Counted from the stretch's first letter, positions 17,007-26,858 are shown. The stretch: DNA of 64,000 nt from Sphingomonas sp. BT-65 (GCF_026107375.2 NZ_JAPCIA010000001.1:2852001-2916000); one strand, 5' to 3'. Numbers and translations: made by a program. The notes: generated by a model not told the origin, from the letters alone.

Positions 17007-17026
17007 TAATTCATCATACGATAAAC
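17007..17026 (+). promoter_or_regulatory. Operator-like site upstream of the first GH28 gene
   Basis: TAATTCATCATACGA at 17007-17021 is identical over 15 bases to the inverted site at 26842-26856 before the second GH28 gene. Its TCATCATACG core is also found before the TonB receptor. It ends 18-23 bases before the start codon, where bound repressor would block transcription. Confidence 0.65.
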
Positions 17027-17044
17027 AGCGACGGGAGAGGGTCA

Positions 17045-18682
17045 TTGCTCGAGGCACGGGCGGAATTCAGCCGCAGGACGGCATTGCTGGGGGCAGGAGC
17101 GGCGCTGGCCGCGAGCGCGGTGCCGGTGCGCGCCACCGGATCGCTCAGTGGCTTCCACGATGTCCGCGACTATGGCGCCAAGGGCGACGGCAAGGCGATC
17201 GATTCGCCCGCCTTCAACCGCGCGATCGAGGCCGCGAGTGCCAGGGGCGGCGGCACGATCGTGGTGCCGCCGGGCCGCTATCTCTGCTTCTCGATCCGCT
17301 TGAAGAGTCACATCACGCTGGTGCTGATGCCGGGGTCGGTGATCGAGGCGGCGAGTCCGGACAAGCACAAGGGCCAGTACGATCTGCCCGAGGGCGTATA
17401 TGAGGAGCAGTTCGTCGATTACGGCCTCGCGCATTTCCACAACAGCCTGATCTATGGCGACGGGGTCAGCGACATCGCGATCATCGGCCACGGCCTGATC
17501 CACGGCCTCGGCCTCGACCGCGAGGGGCCTCCACAGGGCTGGCACGGTATCCCCGGGTGGAAGTCGCCCAAGGAACGAGGGCTCAGCCCCGACGCCGCCC
17601 GCCGCGCCAACCCGGAAGAGATGAAATACGAAGGTCGCGGCAACAAGGCGATCGGCTTGACGCGCTGCCGCAACGTGCTGCTCAAGGACTTCTCGATCCT
17701 GCAGGGCGGGCATTTCGCCTGCTACGTGCTCGGCTGCACCAATGTCCGGATCGACGGGCTGACGGTGGACACCGACCGCGACGGCATCGACCTCGACTGC
17801 TGCCGCGATGCGCGCGTCACCAACTGCCTGGTCAACGCGCCCAAGGACGATGCGATCGTGCTCAAGAGCAGCTACGCGCTGCAGGAGCCGCGCTTCTGCG
17901 AGGACGTGCAGATCATCGGCTGCAAGACCAGCGGCTATCTGCTCGGCACGGTGCTCGACGGCACGTACCAGAAATCGCCCTATCTCGCCCCAGATAAAGT
18001 GGGTGTGCTCGGGCGGATCAAGCTCGGCACCGACTCCATCGCGGGCTTCCGCAACATCCTCGTCGCCGACTGCGTGTGCGAGAACAGCCGCGGGCTTCAA
18101 CTCGGCGCGATCGACGGCGGCGTGCTGGAGGACGTGACCTTCCGCGACATCAACCTCGTCAATCCGGTCAACCACCCGATCTTCCTGCGCCTCTCCGCAC
18201 GCAATCGCGCACCGAAAGGGGCGGGCGTCGCCAAGGTGCGGCGGGTGCGCTTCACCGACATCCAGGTCTCGGGCGCGCGAATGGAATATCCGTGCGGCGT
18301 GGTCGGGATCGAGGACGGGATCATCGAGGATGTCAGCTTCCGCGGCGTCCATGTCACCGCGGCGGGAGGCGGAACGGTGGAGGATGCGAACCGCCAGGTG
18401 CCCGAGCGGCGCAACTCCAGCCTCGAGCCGAGCTTCATGGGCACGCTGCCCGCGCATGGCCTCTACGCGCGGCACGTGCGCAATCTCGCCGTCACCGATT
18501 GCAGCTTCGATGTCGCGACTCCAGATGTGCGGCCGGCGGTAGTGCTGGAGAATGTGAACGGCGCGGTGATCGACGGGCTGATCTCGCCCAAGCCACGCGA
18601 AACCGGCGTGCGTGCGACCTCGGGTAGCGCTAACATCGTTATCGAATCGATTCAGACGTTCGCCACGGGAGCAGGGGCATGA
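17045..18682 (+). CDS. GH28 family glycosidase (polygalacturonase-like), Tat-exported
   Basis: This 545-residue protein begins at a TTG after a GGGAGAGG ribosome site. Its N-terminus is a Tat signal (FSRRTALLG, cleaved near PVRATG). The body is a right-handed beta-helix of the GH28 family, starting VRDYGAKGDG. Catalytic acids appear as D242-T-D244-R-D-G and the D268-D269 pair in PKDDAIVLKSS, and the substrate-binding RIK follows in LGRIKLG. The usual GHG histidine motif is not visible. GH28 enzymes cut alpha-galacturonosyl or rhamnogalacturonan backbones or remove terminal residues. The overlapping GH2 gene starts in its last codons (ATGA). A paralogue lies at 26856-28484. Confidence 0.88.
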   Translation: MLEARAEFSRRTALLGAGAALAASAVPVRATGSLSGFHDVRDYGAKGDGKAIDSPAFNRAIEAASARGGGTIVVPPGRYLCFSIRLKSHITLVLMPGSVIEAASPDKHKGQYDLPEGVYEEQFVDYGLAHFHNSLIYGDGVSDIAIIGHGLIHGLGLDREGPPQGWHGIPGWKSPKERGLSPDAARRANPEEMKYEGRGNKAIGLTRCRNVLLKDFSILQGGHFACYVLGCTNVRIDGLTVDTDRDGIDLDCCRDARVTNCLVNAPKDDAIVLKSSYALQEPRFCEDVQIIGCKTSGYLLGTVLDGTYQKSPYLAPDKVGVLGRIKLGTDSIAGFRNILVADCVCENSRGLQLGAIDGGVLEDVTFRDINLVNPVNHPIFLRLSARNRAPKGAGVAKVRRVRFTDIQVSGARMEYPCGVVGIEDGIIEDVSFRGVHVTAAGGGTVEDANRQVPERRNSSLEPSFMGTLPAHGLYARHVRNLAVTDCSFDVATPDVRPAVVLENVNGAVIDGLISPKPRETGVRATSGSANIVIESIQTFATGAGA

Positions 18683-20751
18683 TGGGGTTGTGGAAGAAGG
18701 GCCTGCTATGGCTCGCTGCGCTGGTCGTCGCGCCCGCAGCGCTGGCGCAGGAACTGCCACTCACCGAGGGCTGGCGCTTCGTCAAGGAGGACGTGCCCGG
18801 CGCCGAGCGCCCCGGCTTCGACGATGCGAACTGGTCGCGCGTCGCGGTGCCGCACACTTATAATGCCGAGGATTCCGGGATCGGCGGCACCAAGGCGCGC
18901 GGCGAGCCCGAGGGCGCCTATTATCGCGGCCCGGCCTGGTACCGGCTCAAGCTCGACCACAAGCCGCTGCCCGGCACGCGCTACCTGCTCCATTTCGGCG
19001 GCGCGACCTTGAAGGCCGATGTGTGGCTTAACGGCGAGAAGCTCGGCGCCCATGCCGGCGGCTATGCCGCGTTCCGCTTCGACGTGACCGGCAAGCTGCG
19101 CGCGGGCGAGAATCTGCTCGCGGTGCGCGTCGACAATGCCAGGAACCCGCACATCTCGCCGCTCAACGGCGACTTCAACGTGTTCGGCGGTCTCTACCGA
19201 GAGGTGAAGCTGATCGCGACGCCCGATCTGCATCTCGACCGGCTCGACCATGCCGGGCCGGGGATCAGGGCGCGGACCGAGGCGCTGGGCAAGAACAGCG
19301 CGACGATCGGCGCGACCGTGGCGGTGGTCAACGACCGCGCCGCGCCGGCGAGCTTCCAGGTCGTCACGCGCATCCTCGACGCGCAGGGCAAGGCGGTGGC
19401 GACGCAGCGCAGCCCGCTCACCCTTGGTCCCGGCGAGCGCGGAACCGCCGAGCAGCGCCTCACGCTCAAGGCGCCGAAGCTGTGGGAAGGCCGCAAGTCG
19501 CCCTATCTCTACCGCGTCAAGAGCGAGGTGGTGACGAATGGGCAGGTGATCGACAGCCAGTCGGTCCCGCTCGGTGTGCGCACCGTCGCGGTCAAGCCCG
19601 ACGGCGCCTTCCTGCTCAACGGCAAGCCCTACCGCCTCTACGGCGTCAACCTGCAGCATCCCTCGCGCTTCGGGCGCGGGCCGATCGTGACTCAGGCCGA
19701 AATCGACGAGGATCTGCAGCTTTTCGCCGACATGGGCGTCACCGGCATCCGCCTCGCGCATATGCAGCATCCGCAGCGTATCTATGACCGCGCCGACGAA
19801 CTCGGCATCCTGATCCTGACCGAGGTGCCGCTGGTGGACGATCACGATCAGTCGGATGAATTTCGCGGGAATGTCGTCCAGCAGATGCGAGAGCTGATCG
19901 CGCAGCACTACAATAACCCGTCGGTCGCGCTGTGGGGTCTCGGCAACGAGATCCGCAAGTCCGACGCGGCGTCGAACCGCATCCTTGCCGACCTCAACCG
20001 CACCGCCAAGACGCTCGATCCGCTGCGGCCGACCACCTATGCGCATTGCTGCATCGACGACAAGGATCCGATCGCGCTGCACAGCGATACGGTGTCGTAC
20101 AACCGCTATTTCGGCTGGTACCTGACCAAGTCGGAGGACTTTGGCCCATGGGCGGACGAACTGCACGCCAGGCTCCCGGGGCGCCCGATCGGGGTGAGCG
20201 AATATGGTGCCGGCGCCTCGATCCTCCACCAGGAGGATCCGGTGGTGAAGCGGCCCGAACCCAACGGCTACTGGCACCCCGAGCAGTACCAGACCGACTT
20301 CCACATCAAGCACTGGCTGGCGATGAAGAAGCGGCCCTTCCTGTGGTCGACCTTCGCCTGGGTCGGGATCGATTTCCCCTCGTTCAAGCGCAACGAAGGC
20401 GACCGCCCGGCGATCAACGACAAGGGACTGGTAACCGAGGACCGCAAGCCAAAGGATGCCTATTTCTGGTACCAGGCCAACTGGTCCGACAAGCCGATGC
20501 TGCACCTCACCAGCCGCCGGGACGTGAGCAAGCGCACCCAACGGGTGAAGGTGATGGCATTCTCGAATCAGGCAGCGGTCGAATTCCGCCTCAACGGGGA
20601 CGCATGGCAGCGCGTGCCGGTGGCCGACCGGATGGCGACCTGGACGATCGAGCTCGCCAAGGGCGAGAACCGCGTCGAGGCGCGTGCCCGGACGGCGAAA
20701 GGCGAGACGCTCAGCGACGCGGTGACGTGGACCTACGCGACCCGGCCCTGA
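18679..20751 (+). CDS. GH2 family glycosidase (beta-galactosidase/beta-glucuronidase type)
   Basis: This 690-residue enzyme has a Sec signal (MMGLWKKGLLWLAALVVAPA, cleaved after ALAQ). A sugar-binding jelly-roll domain follows (WSRVAVPHTYN, ADVWLNGEKLGAHAGGY), then an immunoglobulin-like domain, then the TIM barrel. The acid/base is N423-E424 in LWGLGNEI and the nucleophile is E508 in GVSEYGAG. It overlaps the GH28 gene by four bases. GH2 enzymes remove beta-galactose, beta-glucuronate, mannose or arabinopyranose; several act on pectin side chains, and the choice cannot be made from these motifs. The gene ends 33 bases before the convergent GH78 stop. Confidence 0.9.
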   Translation: MMGLWKKGLLWLAALVVAPAALAQELPLTEGWRFVKEDVPGAERPGFDDANWSRVAVPHTYNAEDSGIGGTKARGEPEGAYYRGPAWYRLKLDHKPLPGTRYLLHFGGATLKADVWLNGEKLGAHAGGYAAFRFDVTGKLRAGENLLAVRVDNARNPHISPLNGDFNVFGGLYREVKLIATPDLHLDRLDHAGPGIRARTEALGKNSATIGATVAVVNDRAAPASFQVVTRILDAQGKAVATQRSPLTLGPGERGTAEQRLTLKAPKLWEGRKSPYLYRVKSEVVTNGQVIDSQSVPLGVRTVAVKPDGAFLLNGKPYRLYGVNLQHPSRFGRGPIVTQAEIDEDLQLFADMGVTGIRLAHMQHPQRIYDRADELGILILTEVPLVDDHDQSDEFRGNVVQQMRELIAQHYNNPSVALWGLGNEIRKSDAASNRILADLNRTAKTLDPLRPTTYAHCCIDDKDPIALHSDTVSYNRYFGWYLTKSEDFGPWADELHARLPGRPIGVSEYGAGASILHQEDPVVKRPEPNGYWHPEQYQTDFHIKHWLAMKKRPFLWSTFAWVGIDFPSFKRNEGDRPAINDKGLVTEDRKPKDAYFWYQANWSDKPMLHLTSRRDVSKRTQRVKVMAFSNQAAVEFRLNGDAWQRVPVADRMATWTIELAKGENRVEARARTAKGETLSDAVTWTYATRP

Positions 20752-20783
20752 ACCCTCGGCAAACCCCCTCTCGGCCCGCCGCG

Positions 20784-23700
20784 CTAGGTCATTGAGAAGG
20801 CGTAATCGCCCGAGCCTGCCTCAACCAGGAGCCGGCTGCCTCGCATGCCTTTCACGGTGACGCTCGTGGCCCGCGTCAGTGGTTGTCCGCCTTCGCGAAC
20901 ACGCGCTTCCGATCCGGCCGGCAGGTGGAGCTCGGCGACCGTGTTGGCCGGAACATGGATGCGCGCGATGAAGCCGCCGCCGGCTTGCAGCTCCCACGCC
21001 GTCTCGATCCGCCCCATCGGGCTGTCGTAACGCGCGCCGCCCTTCGGCACGCGCGGATCTAGCACCGGATCGAAGCGCCAGCGCGCGAAGCCCGGCGCGA
21101 GCGGATCGATCCCGGCGATGCGGCGGAACACGAACCCGTTCACCGCGCCCAGCGCATAATGGTTGTACGAGTTCATCTCGGCATTGCTGGTGTCGGCGTT
21201 CCACCGCTCCCAGATCGTCGTCGCGCCGGCGGCGATCATATGGCCCCAGGAGGGCAGCGCGGTGCGCAGCAGCAGGTCGTAGACCAACGCTTCCTGTCCG
21301 GCGTCGGCGAGCGCGTCGAGGCTGTACGGCGTGCCGAGAAAGCCGGTCGAGATCAGCGTGCCGCGGCGGCGGATATCGGCGACGAGCTTCGCCGCGGCGG
21401 CCGCGCGCAGTCGCTCCGGCACTAGCCCGAAATGCAGCGCGAGGATATAGCTGCAATGCGATCCGTTGCCGACGCTGCCGTCCGGCCCGACGAAATCGCG
21501 CTGGAACGCGCGGGCGATGTCGGCGGCGAGCGTCGCGTAGGTCTTCGCTTCCGCGGTCCGTCCGGTGGCTGCCGCCATCTCGGCGAGCTTGGCGGCCGAG
21601 CGCTGCCACATCGCGGTGGCGATCAGCGCCTTGGGCGTGGTCTCGTCGCCCGCTTCCTTGGCGTCGAACGCGACCCAGTCGCCATAGTCGTAGCCGCGCT
21701 TGTTGCGCCAGATCAGGTCGGGATTGTTGGTGCGCAGATAGTCGAGATAGCGCGTCATCGACTGCCAGTGCTCGCCGATGATCGCGGTGTCGCCATAGCG
21801 CTGCCACACCGTCCAGGGCAGGATCACCCCGGCATCGGCCCAGCCGGGCGAGGTGCCGTTCGAATAGTCGCGCCAGCCCGATGGGGCATAGTCGGGATAC
21901 TCGCCCTGCGGCCCCTGCGCGTCGCGCATGTCGCGCAGGTAGCGGCGCGTGAAGGCGGCGACGTCCATGTTGAACGCGGCGGCGTCCCAGAACACCATCG
22001 CGTCGCCGGTCCAGCCGAGCCGCTCGTCGCGCTGCGGGCAATCGGTCGGGATGCCGAAGAAGTTGGAGCGTTGGCTCCACAACGTGTTGCGCCACATGCC
22101 GGTGATGATCGGGTTCTCGACGCGCAGCATGCTGGTCTCGCCGAGATCGCTCGACACCACGACGCCCTCGAACTCCTCCACCGTCGGCGCACGGCCTAGG
22201 CCGGTCAGCTCGACATAGCGGAAGCCGAAATAGGTGAAGTGCGGCTCATAGGTTTCGACCCCGGACTCGCCGCGGAAGATGTAGCTGCACGAAGCCTCGG
22301 CGGTGCGCAGGTTCTTGCGGCTGACGCTGCCGTCGGGGTTGAGGATCTCGGCAAAGCGCAGCGTGAGCTTGCGCCCGGCCTCGCCCTTGGCCTTGATCCG
22401 CACCCAGCCCGCGAAATTCTGCCCGAAGTCGAGCGTGTACGTGTCGGGCCCGACCTGCTTGACGTTCTTGAGCGGTACGGTGCGGACGCGGCGCAGCGGC
22501 GGGCCGGCATTGGCTTTGACCTCGCACGGGGGCCCGGCGCCGATCTCGACCGGGCGCCAAGCGGACTCGTCGAAGCCGGCGGACGACCAGCCCGGCTGCG
22601 CGCGGCGGGCGTCGTAATCCTCGCCATAATAGATCTCGCTCTTCACCACTGGCGCGCCTTCGGACAGGCGCCAACTCCCGTCGGTCGCGATGATCTCGGT
22701 CGAGCCGTCGGCATAGATCAGTTCGAGCTGGGCGAGCAGGCGCAGCGGCGGCGGGCCGAAGGCGAAGCGCCCGGCGAGGCCGTGGAAGCTGCCGTACCAG
22801 CCGTCGGTCAGCATCGCCCCGATCGCATTGGCGCCGGGACGAAGCAGCGAGGTCACGTCATAGGCGCGGTAGAGCACGGTATCGCGATAGTCGGTGCTCT
22901 CCGGCGTCATCAGCGCATCGCCGACGCGCTTGCCGTTGATCTCCGCCTCGAACGCGCCGAGCGCCGTGGCGTAGAGCCGCGCGCGGGCGATCGGCTTCGC
23001 CACCGCGAACCCGCGGCGCAGCAGGAAGGCGCCGCAGCCGGGAAAGGCCTGGAGCTGGTATTTGCTCGGTTCGGCGACCGGCCAGCCGCTGTCGTCGAAC
23101 GCGACCGCCTGCCAGCCCTCGGGTGCGTGCAGCGTCGTGCGCGTGCCCTTGGTGGTCAGCCGGAAGGTGCCGTCCGGTCCCTCGGCGCGGAGCATCAGCG
23201 CAGTGGCGCATTCGTGGAGTTTGCGTTCGTTGAAGCCGCGCGGGTCCTTGACCGCGACCGCCACGACATGGCGGCCGGCAGAAAGCTGGTGCGTGGTGAC
23301 TGCGGGCGGCTCGCTGCCCGAGCGAGTGTCGCGATTGGGTCCGCGATTCACCTGCTCGCCGTCGACCCAGACGGTCGCGGGGAAGTTGCAGACCGAGATG
23401 AGCGTGACCGGACCGGTCTTGGGCAGGTCGAAGGCCAGGCGGAAGTAGCGCGGGGTCTTGTCCTTCGAGCGATCGCCGCGCACCCATAGCAACCCGGCCT
23501 CGCGGTCGCCCTTGGCCATAGCGGTCTCGGCCGCGATCCACTTCGCTTGCCAGTCGCCGACATCGAGCAGCGCCATCTCCCAGCGCGCCATGGGACTGGT
23601 GGAAGTGCGACCGCGCGTGTCGCGCACGGTGACGCGCCAGTACACGATCGCGCGCGAGCCGAGCGGCTTGCCGGCATAGGGGATGTCGAGCGATGCGGCG

Positions 23701-24002
23701 CTCGCCACCTCGCCGCTGTCCCACAGGTCGGGCTTGCCCGCGCGCAGCAGCTCGGCGCTGCTCGCCGCCTCGATCCGGTAGTGGGTTTGGCGCACCCCAC
23801 GGTCGCGGCTCTCGATCCGCCAGGACAGGCGCGGCGCGCGATCGTCGAGGCCGATCGGGTCGGTCAGGCCCTGCGCCTTGAGCCCGGCAACCTCGAGCGC
23901 GCCCGGCGCGAGCGCGGCGGCGGAAGCATGTGCAGAGAGCGCGGCCCCCGCGACTCCCGCGCCCTGCAGCAGGCGGCGCCGATCGATCCTTGTCCCGGCC
24001 AT
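20784..24002 (-). CDS. GH78 alpha-L-rhamnosidase, Tat-exported
   Basis: This protein of about 1072 residues starts at an ATG with a GGAGGGG ribosome site (a GTG at 24008 is less likely). A Tat signal is present (RIDRRRLLQGAG). Domains follow the GH78 plan: N-terminal beta-sandwich modules (residues about 35-500) with EINGKRVGDALMTPESTDYR and TDGWYGSFHG, then the (alpha/alpha)6 catalytic barrel with PTDCPQRDERLGWTGD near residue 652, where the general acid lies, then a C-terminal sandwich. It removes terminal alpha-L-rhamnose from pectin side chains or glycosides. It follows the beta-helix gene on the same strand by 52 bases, and both are downstream of the fuconate-type dehydrogenase. Confidence 0.93.
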   Translation of the reverse strand: MAGTRIDRRRLLQGAGVAGAALSAHASAAALAPGALEVAGLKAQGLTDPIGLDDRAPRLSWRIESRDRGVRQTHYRIEAASSAELLRAGKPDLWDSGEVASAASLDIPYAGKPLGSRAIVYWRVTVRDTRGRTSTSPMARWEMALLDVGDWQAKWIAAETAMAKGDREAGLLWVRGDRSKDKTPRYFRLAFDLPKTGPVTLISVCNFPATVWVDGEQVNRGPNRDTRSGSEPPAVTTHQLSAGRHVVAVAVKDPRGFNERKLHECATALMLRAEGPDGTFRLTTKGTRTTLHAPEGWQAVAFDDSGWPVAEPSKYQLQAFPGCGAFLLRRGFAVAKPIARARLYATALGAFEAEINGKRVGDALMTPESTDYRDTVLYRAYDVTSLLRPGANAIGAMLTDGWYGSFHGLAGRFAFGPPPLRLLAQLELIYADGSTEIIATDGSWRLSEGAPVVKSEIYYGEDYDARRAQPGWSSAGFDESAWRPVEIGAGPPCEVKANAGPPLRRVRTVPLKNVKQVGPDTYTLDFGQNFAGWVRIKAKGEAGRKLTLRFAEILNPDGSVSRKNLRTAEASCSYIFRGESGVETYEPHFTYFGFRYVELTGLGRAPTVEEFEGVVVSSDLGETSMLRVENPIITGMWRNTLWSQRSNFFGIPTDCPQRDERLGWTGDAMVFWDAAAFNMDVAAFTRRYLRDMRDAQGPQGEYPDYAPSGWRDYSNGTSPGWADAGVILPWTVWQRYGDTAIIGEHWQSMTRYLDYLRTNNPDLIWRNKRGYDYGDWVAFDAKEAGDETTPKALIATAMWQRSAAKLAEMAAATGRTAEAKTYATLAADIARAFQRDFVGPDGSVGNGSHCSYILALHFGLVPERLRAAAAAKLVADIRRRGTLISTGFLGTPYSLDALADAGQEALVYDLLLRTALPSWGHMIAAGATTIWERWNADTSNAEMNSYNHYALGAVNGFVFRRIAGIDPLAPGFARWRFDPVLDPRVPKGGARYDSPMGRIETAWELQAGGGFIARIHVPANTVAELHLPAGSEARVREGGQPLTRATSVTVKGMRGSRLLVEAGSGDYAFSMT

Positions 24003-24054
24003 CTTCACCCCTCCGCTTCGCTTATTCGCAGCCCTCGCCCTCGCGCCGCTCCGC

Positions 24055-26040
24055 CTAGTCGCGCGGCCCCGCTGCCTCGATCACCTTGCGCGCCTCGGCC
24101 GGCCAGTCGCGGTCGGGGACGAGGAAATTGCCGCGCGCGTCATTGCCGATCTCGGGCAGCCAGCGCCCCCCGGTCGACATCGAATTGTGCCAGTTGCCTG
24201 CAGCCCGATTATCGGTCGAAATCTTGCGCGCGTACATCTTCCCGGCGGTGTTGATGTTGAGCCACTTGCCGCCGGTCTCGACGACGTTGCCGGTCACGGT
24301 GAAGTGCTTGCTGCCCTCGTCGAGATAGATGCCGATCCGGTTCGAGATGTCGAAGATGTGGTTGTTGCGGATCACCGAATTGGGGTTGGCCGAGAGGTTG
24401 TAGATCGCGCCGCCATCCTCGTACCACAGCTTCACGCCGTGGATGCGATTGCCCTCGACCAGCGTGTTCCTGAGCGTGGTCGGGGTGGTGAACTTGGGGT
24501 TGTGGACGTAGCCCTTCTGGTTCTGGTCATAGTTCGGGTTACCGCCCGCGTCGTTGTAGCCCCAGCCCCAGCCGACTGCGATCGCGTCGTACGGCGCGTC
24601 CGAGATGTCGTTGTGCCGGATCGTGGCGCCGTCCACGTAGGTCGTCAGGATTGCGGCGTTGTCCTTATAGTCCTGGCTGATGGTGACGACCGTGTTGTCC
24701 TCGATCACGAGGTCGCGGTTGATCAGGTTCGGATCGCTCGGGTGATGCGCGTCGGTGCGCACGCCGCCCGCCATGATCGCCCCGCCGGCGAGCACCGAGA
24801 AGCGGTTGCGCGCAACGCGGATGTTGCTGGTGGCTAGGCCGACGCCGGTCAGGTGGGCGACGGGCTCATTGCCGATGCCGAGCGCGATCTGGCCGAGCTG
24901 GGTGAAGTGATTGCCCTCAAAGGTCACGTCCCGCGCCGCCGAGACCTGCACCGCCGCGGGCATCTGGTGCCATTTGAGGCGCATCGATTCGAACTCGACA
25001 CAGCCCCAGCCGCACTTGTCCCACGCGTCCTTGGGGCGGATCGGCGAGACGTCGCTGAGATAAGCGCCGCTCTGCTGGTTGGCATAGCCGGTCGGCTTGC
25101 TCGGGCCCATCCAGGAAGTGTGGGCGAAGGTCAGGCCGCGAAAGGTCAGCCGCTCGACCGGTGCGGCGGGCGTGCCGCTGATCGACACCAGCGTCTCCAG
25201 CGTCGGGACGACGACCTTGAGGTCTTTGATGTCCTCGTCGATGCCCGCACGCAGGTAGAGCTTGCCCGCCTGCGGGTCGATCACCCATTGGTGATAACGC
25301 GCATGCCAGTCGTTGGTCTTGCCGATCAGCTCGAGCGCATTGACCAGGAACAGTCGCGAATCCTCGGGGAAGATCGGCTTGGTGATCGTGTCATAGCCCC
25401 AGCTGTTGTTGTCCCAGGCGGGCTGCTGCATCGTCACGGTGGTGCCGCTGATCGACTTCACCGGCGAGTAGCGATCGGTGAAGAAGCCGGTCGCCTCGAG
25501 CTCGAGCCGGTCGGGGCGGGCGAGCTTGGCGATATAGTCGTATTTCGGATTGACGATCTCGAAGCCGTTGGGGCCGAACTTGACGTCGGATGCCTTGAGC
25601 TCGACCCAGGGCCGCTCGGCGGTGGTGCCGTTGACCCAGATCTGCCGCGTGTCGAGCCCCTTGGGCGTCGCGGCGACATAGATGCGGCGCTCCGCATCGT
25701 AGCTCGCAAAACCCGTGACTTCGATGCCTGACGAGATCACCGGTTTCGCGCCGTCCGCCGCGCGCCACTCGACGCTCTTGCCGTTCTGCCCGCCATCGGC
25801 GCGGCGGAAGACCAGCGGCTTGGCGAGCTTGTAGGGGCCGTCGGCGATCAGGACGGTGACATCGTCCTTGGCGTTGCTCGCGCGCACCAGCGCCTGGGCG
25901 CGTTCGAGGCTGCGAACGGGCTTGGCCTGCGTCCCCGGATTTCGGTCGTCGCCGCCGGGCGCGACATGCACCGTGACCTGCGCCAGCGCGGTCGAAGCGG
26001 AAAGCAGCGCAGCGGCCAGCGCCAGCGTCCGTGCGATCAT
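24055..26040 (-). CDS. Exported right-handed beta-helix protein, candidate GH141 alpha-L-fucosidase
   Basis: This 661-residue protein has a Sec signal (MIARTLALAAALLSASTALA, then QVTVHVAPGG). It starts with the DUF1565-like opening GGDDRNPGTQAKPVRSLERAQALV and continues as a parallel beta-helix with many asparagine-rich turns (NRFSVLAGG, DLVIEDNTVV, NSVIRNNHIFDISN). GH141 enzymes such as the rhamnogalacturonan II alpha-L-fucosidase share this fold, size and N-terminal wording; a pectate-lyase-like enzyme is the alternative. The start has an AGGAGAGG ribosome site. The gene sits between a 2-keto-3-deoxy-L-fuconate-type dehydrogenase and a rhamnosidase, which favours a deoxy-sugar-releasing role. 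Confidence 0.65.
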   Translation of the reverse strand: MIARTLALAAALLSASTALAQVTVHVAPGGDDRNPGTQAKPVRSLERAQALVRASNAKDDVTVLIADGPYKLAKPLVFRRADGGQNGKSVEWRAADGAKPVISSGIEVTGFASYDAERRIYVAATPKGLDTRQIWVNGTTAERPWVELKASDVKFGPNGFEIVNPKYDYIAKLARPDRLELEATGFFTDRYSPVKSISGTTVTMQQPAWDNNSWGYDTITKPIFPEDSRLFLVNALELIGKTNDWHARYHQWVIDPQAGKLYLRAGIDEDIKDLKVVVPTLETLVSISGTPAAPVERLTFRGLTFAHTSWMGPSKPTGYANQQSGAYLSDVSPIRPKDAWDKCGWGCVEFESMRLKWHQMPAAVQVSAARDVTFEGNHFTQLGQIALGIGNEPVAHLTGVGLATSNIRVARNRFSVLAGGAIMAGGVRTDAHHPSDPNLINRDLVIEDNTVVTISQDYKDNAAILTTYVDGATIRHNDISDAPYDAIAVGWGWGYNDAGGNPNYDQNQKGYVHNPKFTTPTTLRNTLVEGNRIHGVKLWYEDGGAIYNLSANPNSVIRNNHIFDISNRIGIYLDEGSKHFTVTGNVVETGGKWLNINTAGKMYARKISTDNRAAGNWHNSMSTGGRWLPEIGNDARGNFLVPDRDWPAEARKVIEAAGPRD

Positions 26041-26064
26041 CGGGAACCTCTCCTGTTCTAGTCG

Positions 26065-26793
26065 TCAGTTCACCCAGCCACCGTCGATCACGTTGACGGT
26101 GCCGGTGGTGAAGGCGCTCTCGTCCGAGGCGAGATAGACGGCGAGCGCCGCCGGCTCGCTCACCCGGCCGAAGCGGCCCATCGCCTGGCGCGCGGTGAAC
26201 TCGGCATAGGCCTTCTCGAAATCGCCGGTGTCGTGGAGGCGCTGGATCAGCGAGGGCGTCTCGACCGTGCCCGGGCAGATCGCATTGCAACGGATGCCCT
26301 TGGTCACATAGTCGATCGCGACCGACTTGGTGAGCCCGATCACCGCGGCTTTCGTGGCGCCATAGGCGAAGCGGTTGGCCACCGCCTTGATGCTCGAGCA
26401 GACCGACGACATGTTGATGATCGACCCGCCGCCGCGCGCGATCATGCCCGGCAGCACCGCGCGGATCATGCGGTATTGCGCGGTGACGTTGATCGACTGG
26501 GAGAAGTCCCACGCATCCTCGTCGCAGTCGAGGATCGTGCCGGCGTGGACGAAGCCCGCGCAATTGTAGAGCACGTTCAATTCGGGATAGTCGGCGGCGA
26601 TCGCCGCGACCTCGTCCTTGCTGGTCACATCGAGCTGGCGTGTCTCGGCGCCGTCGAGGCCTTCGAGCGCCTCGGCGCGGACGTCGGTGGCGATCACCCG
26701 CGCGCCTTCGCGGACAAAGGCTTCGACGGTGGCCCGGCCGATGCCCTGGCCTGCTGCGGTCACCAGTGCGATCTTGCCTTCGAGACGGCCCAT
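26065..26793 (-). CDS. 2-keto-3-deoxy-L-fuconate-type dehydrogenase (SDR)
   Basis: This 242-residue SDR closely resembles, from memory, the Xanthomonas 2-keto-3-deoxy-L-fuconate dehydrogenase: LEGKIALVTAAGQGIGRAT, NCAGFVHAGTIL, AVANRFAYGATKAAVIGLTKS, RCNAICPGTVETPSL and a DGGW ending. Catalytic Ser-Tyr-Lys are in NMSSVCSS and YGATK. It would oxidise the 4-hydroxyl of a 2-keto-3-deoxy acid from L-fucose or L-rhamnose with NAD. The start at 26793 is chosen for the GGGAGAG box; an upstream ATG at 26829 would add twelve residues and reach into the operator. It is the first gene before the beta-helix and GH78 genes. Confidence 0.85.
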   Translation of the reverse strand: MGRLEGKIALVTAAGQGIGRATVEAFVREGARVIATDVRAEALEGLDGAETRQLDVTSKDEVAAIAADYPELNVLYNCAGFVHAGTILDCDEDAWDFSQSINVTAQYRMIRAVLPGMIARGGGSIINMSSVCSSIKAVANRFAYGATKAAVIGLTKSVAIDYVTKGIRCNAICPGTVETPSLIQRLHDTGDFEKAYAEFTARQAMGRFGRVSEPAALAVYLASDESAFTTGTVNVIDGGWVN

Positions 26794-26833
26794 AAACTCT
26801 CCCAGGGGGTTGATAACGGCGGTGGACATCGCC

Positions 26834-26858
26834 GAATGTATTCGTATGATGAATTATG
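26834..26858. promoter_or_regulatory. Operator-like site between the SDR and second GH28 genes
   Basis: On the minus strand 26842-26856 reads TAATTCATCATACGA, identical to 17007-17021. The site abuts the ATG at 26856 on the plus strand and lies 49 bases before the SDR start on the minus strand, so one protein could control both divergent units. Confidence 0.65.
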
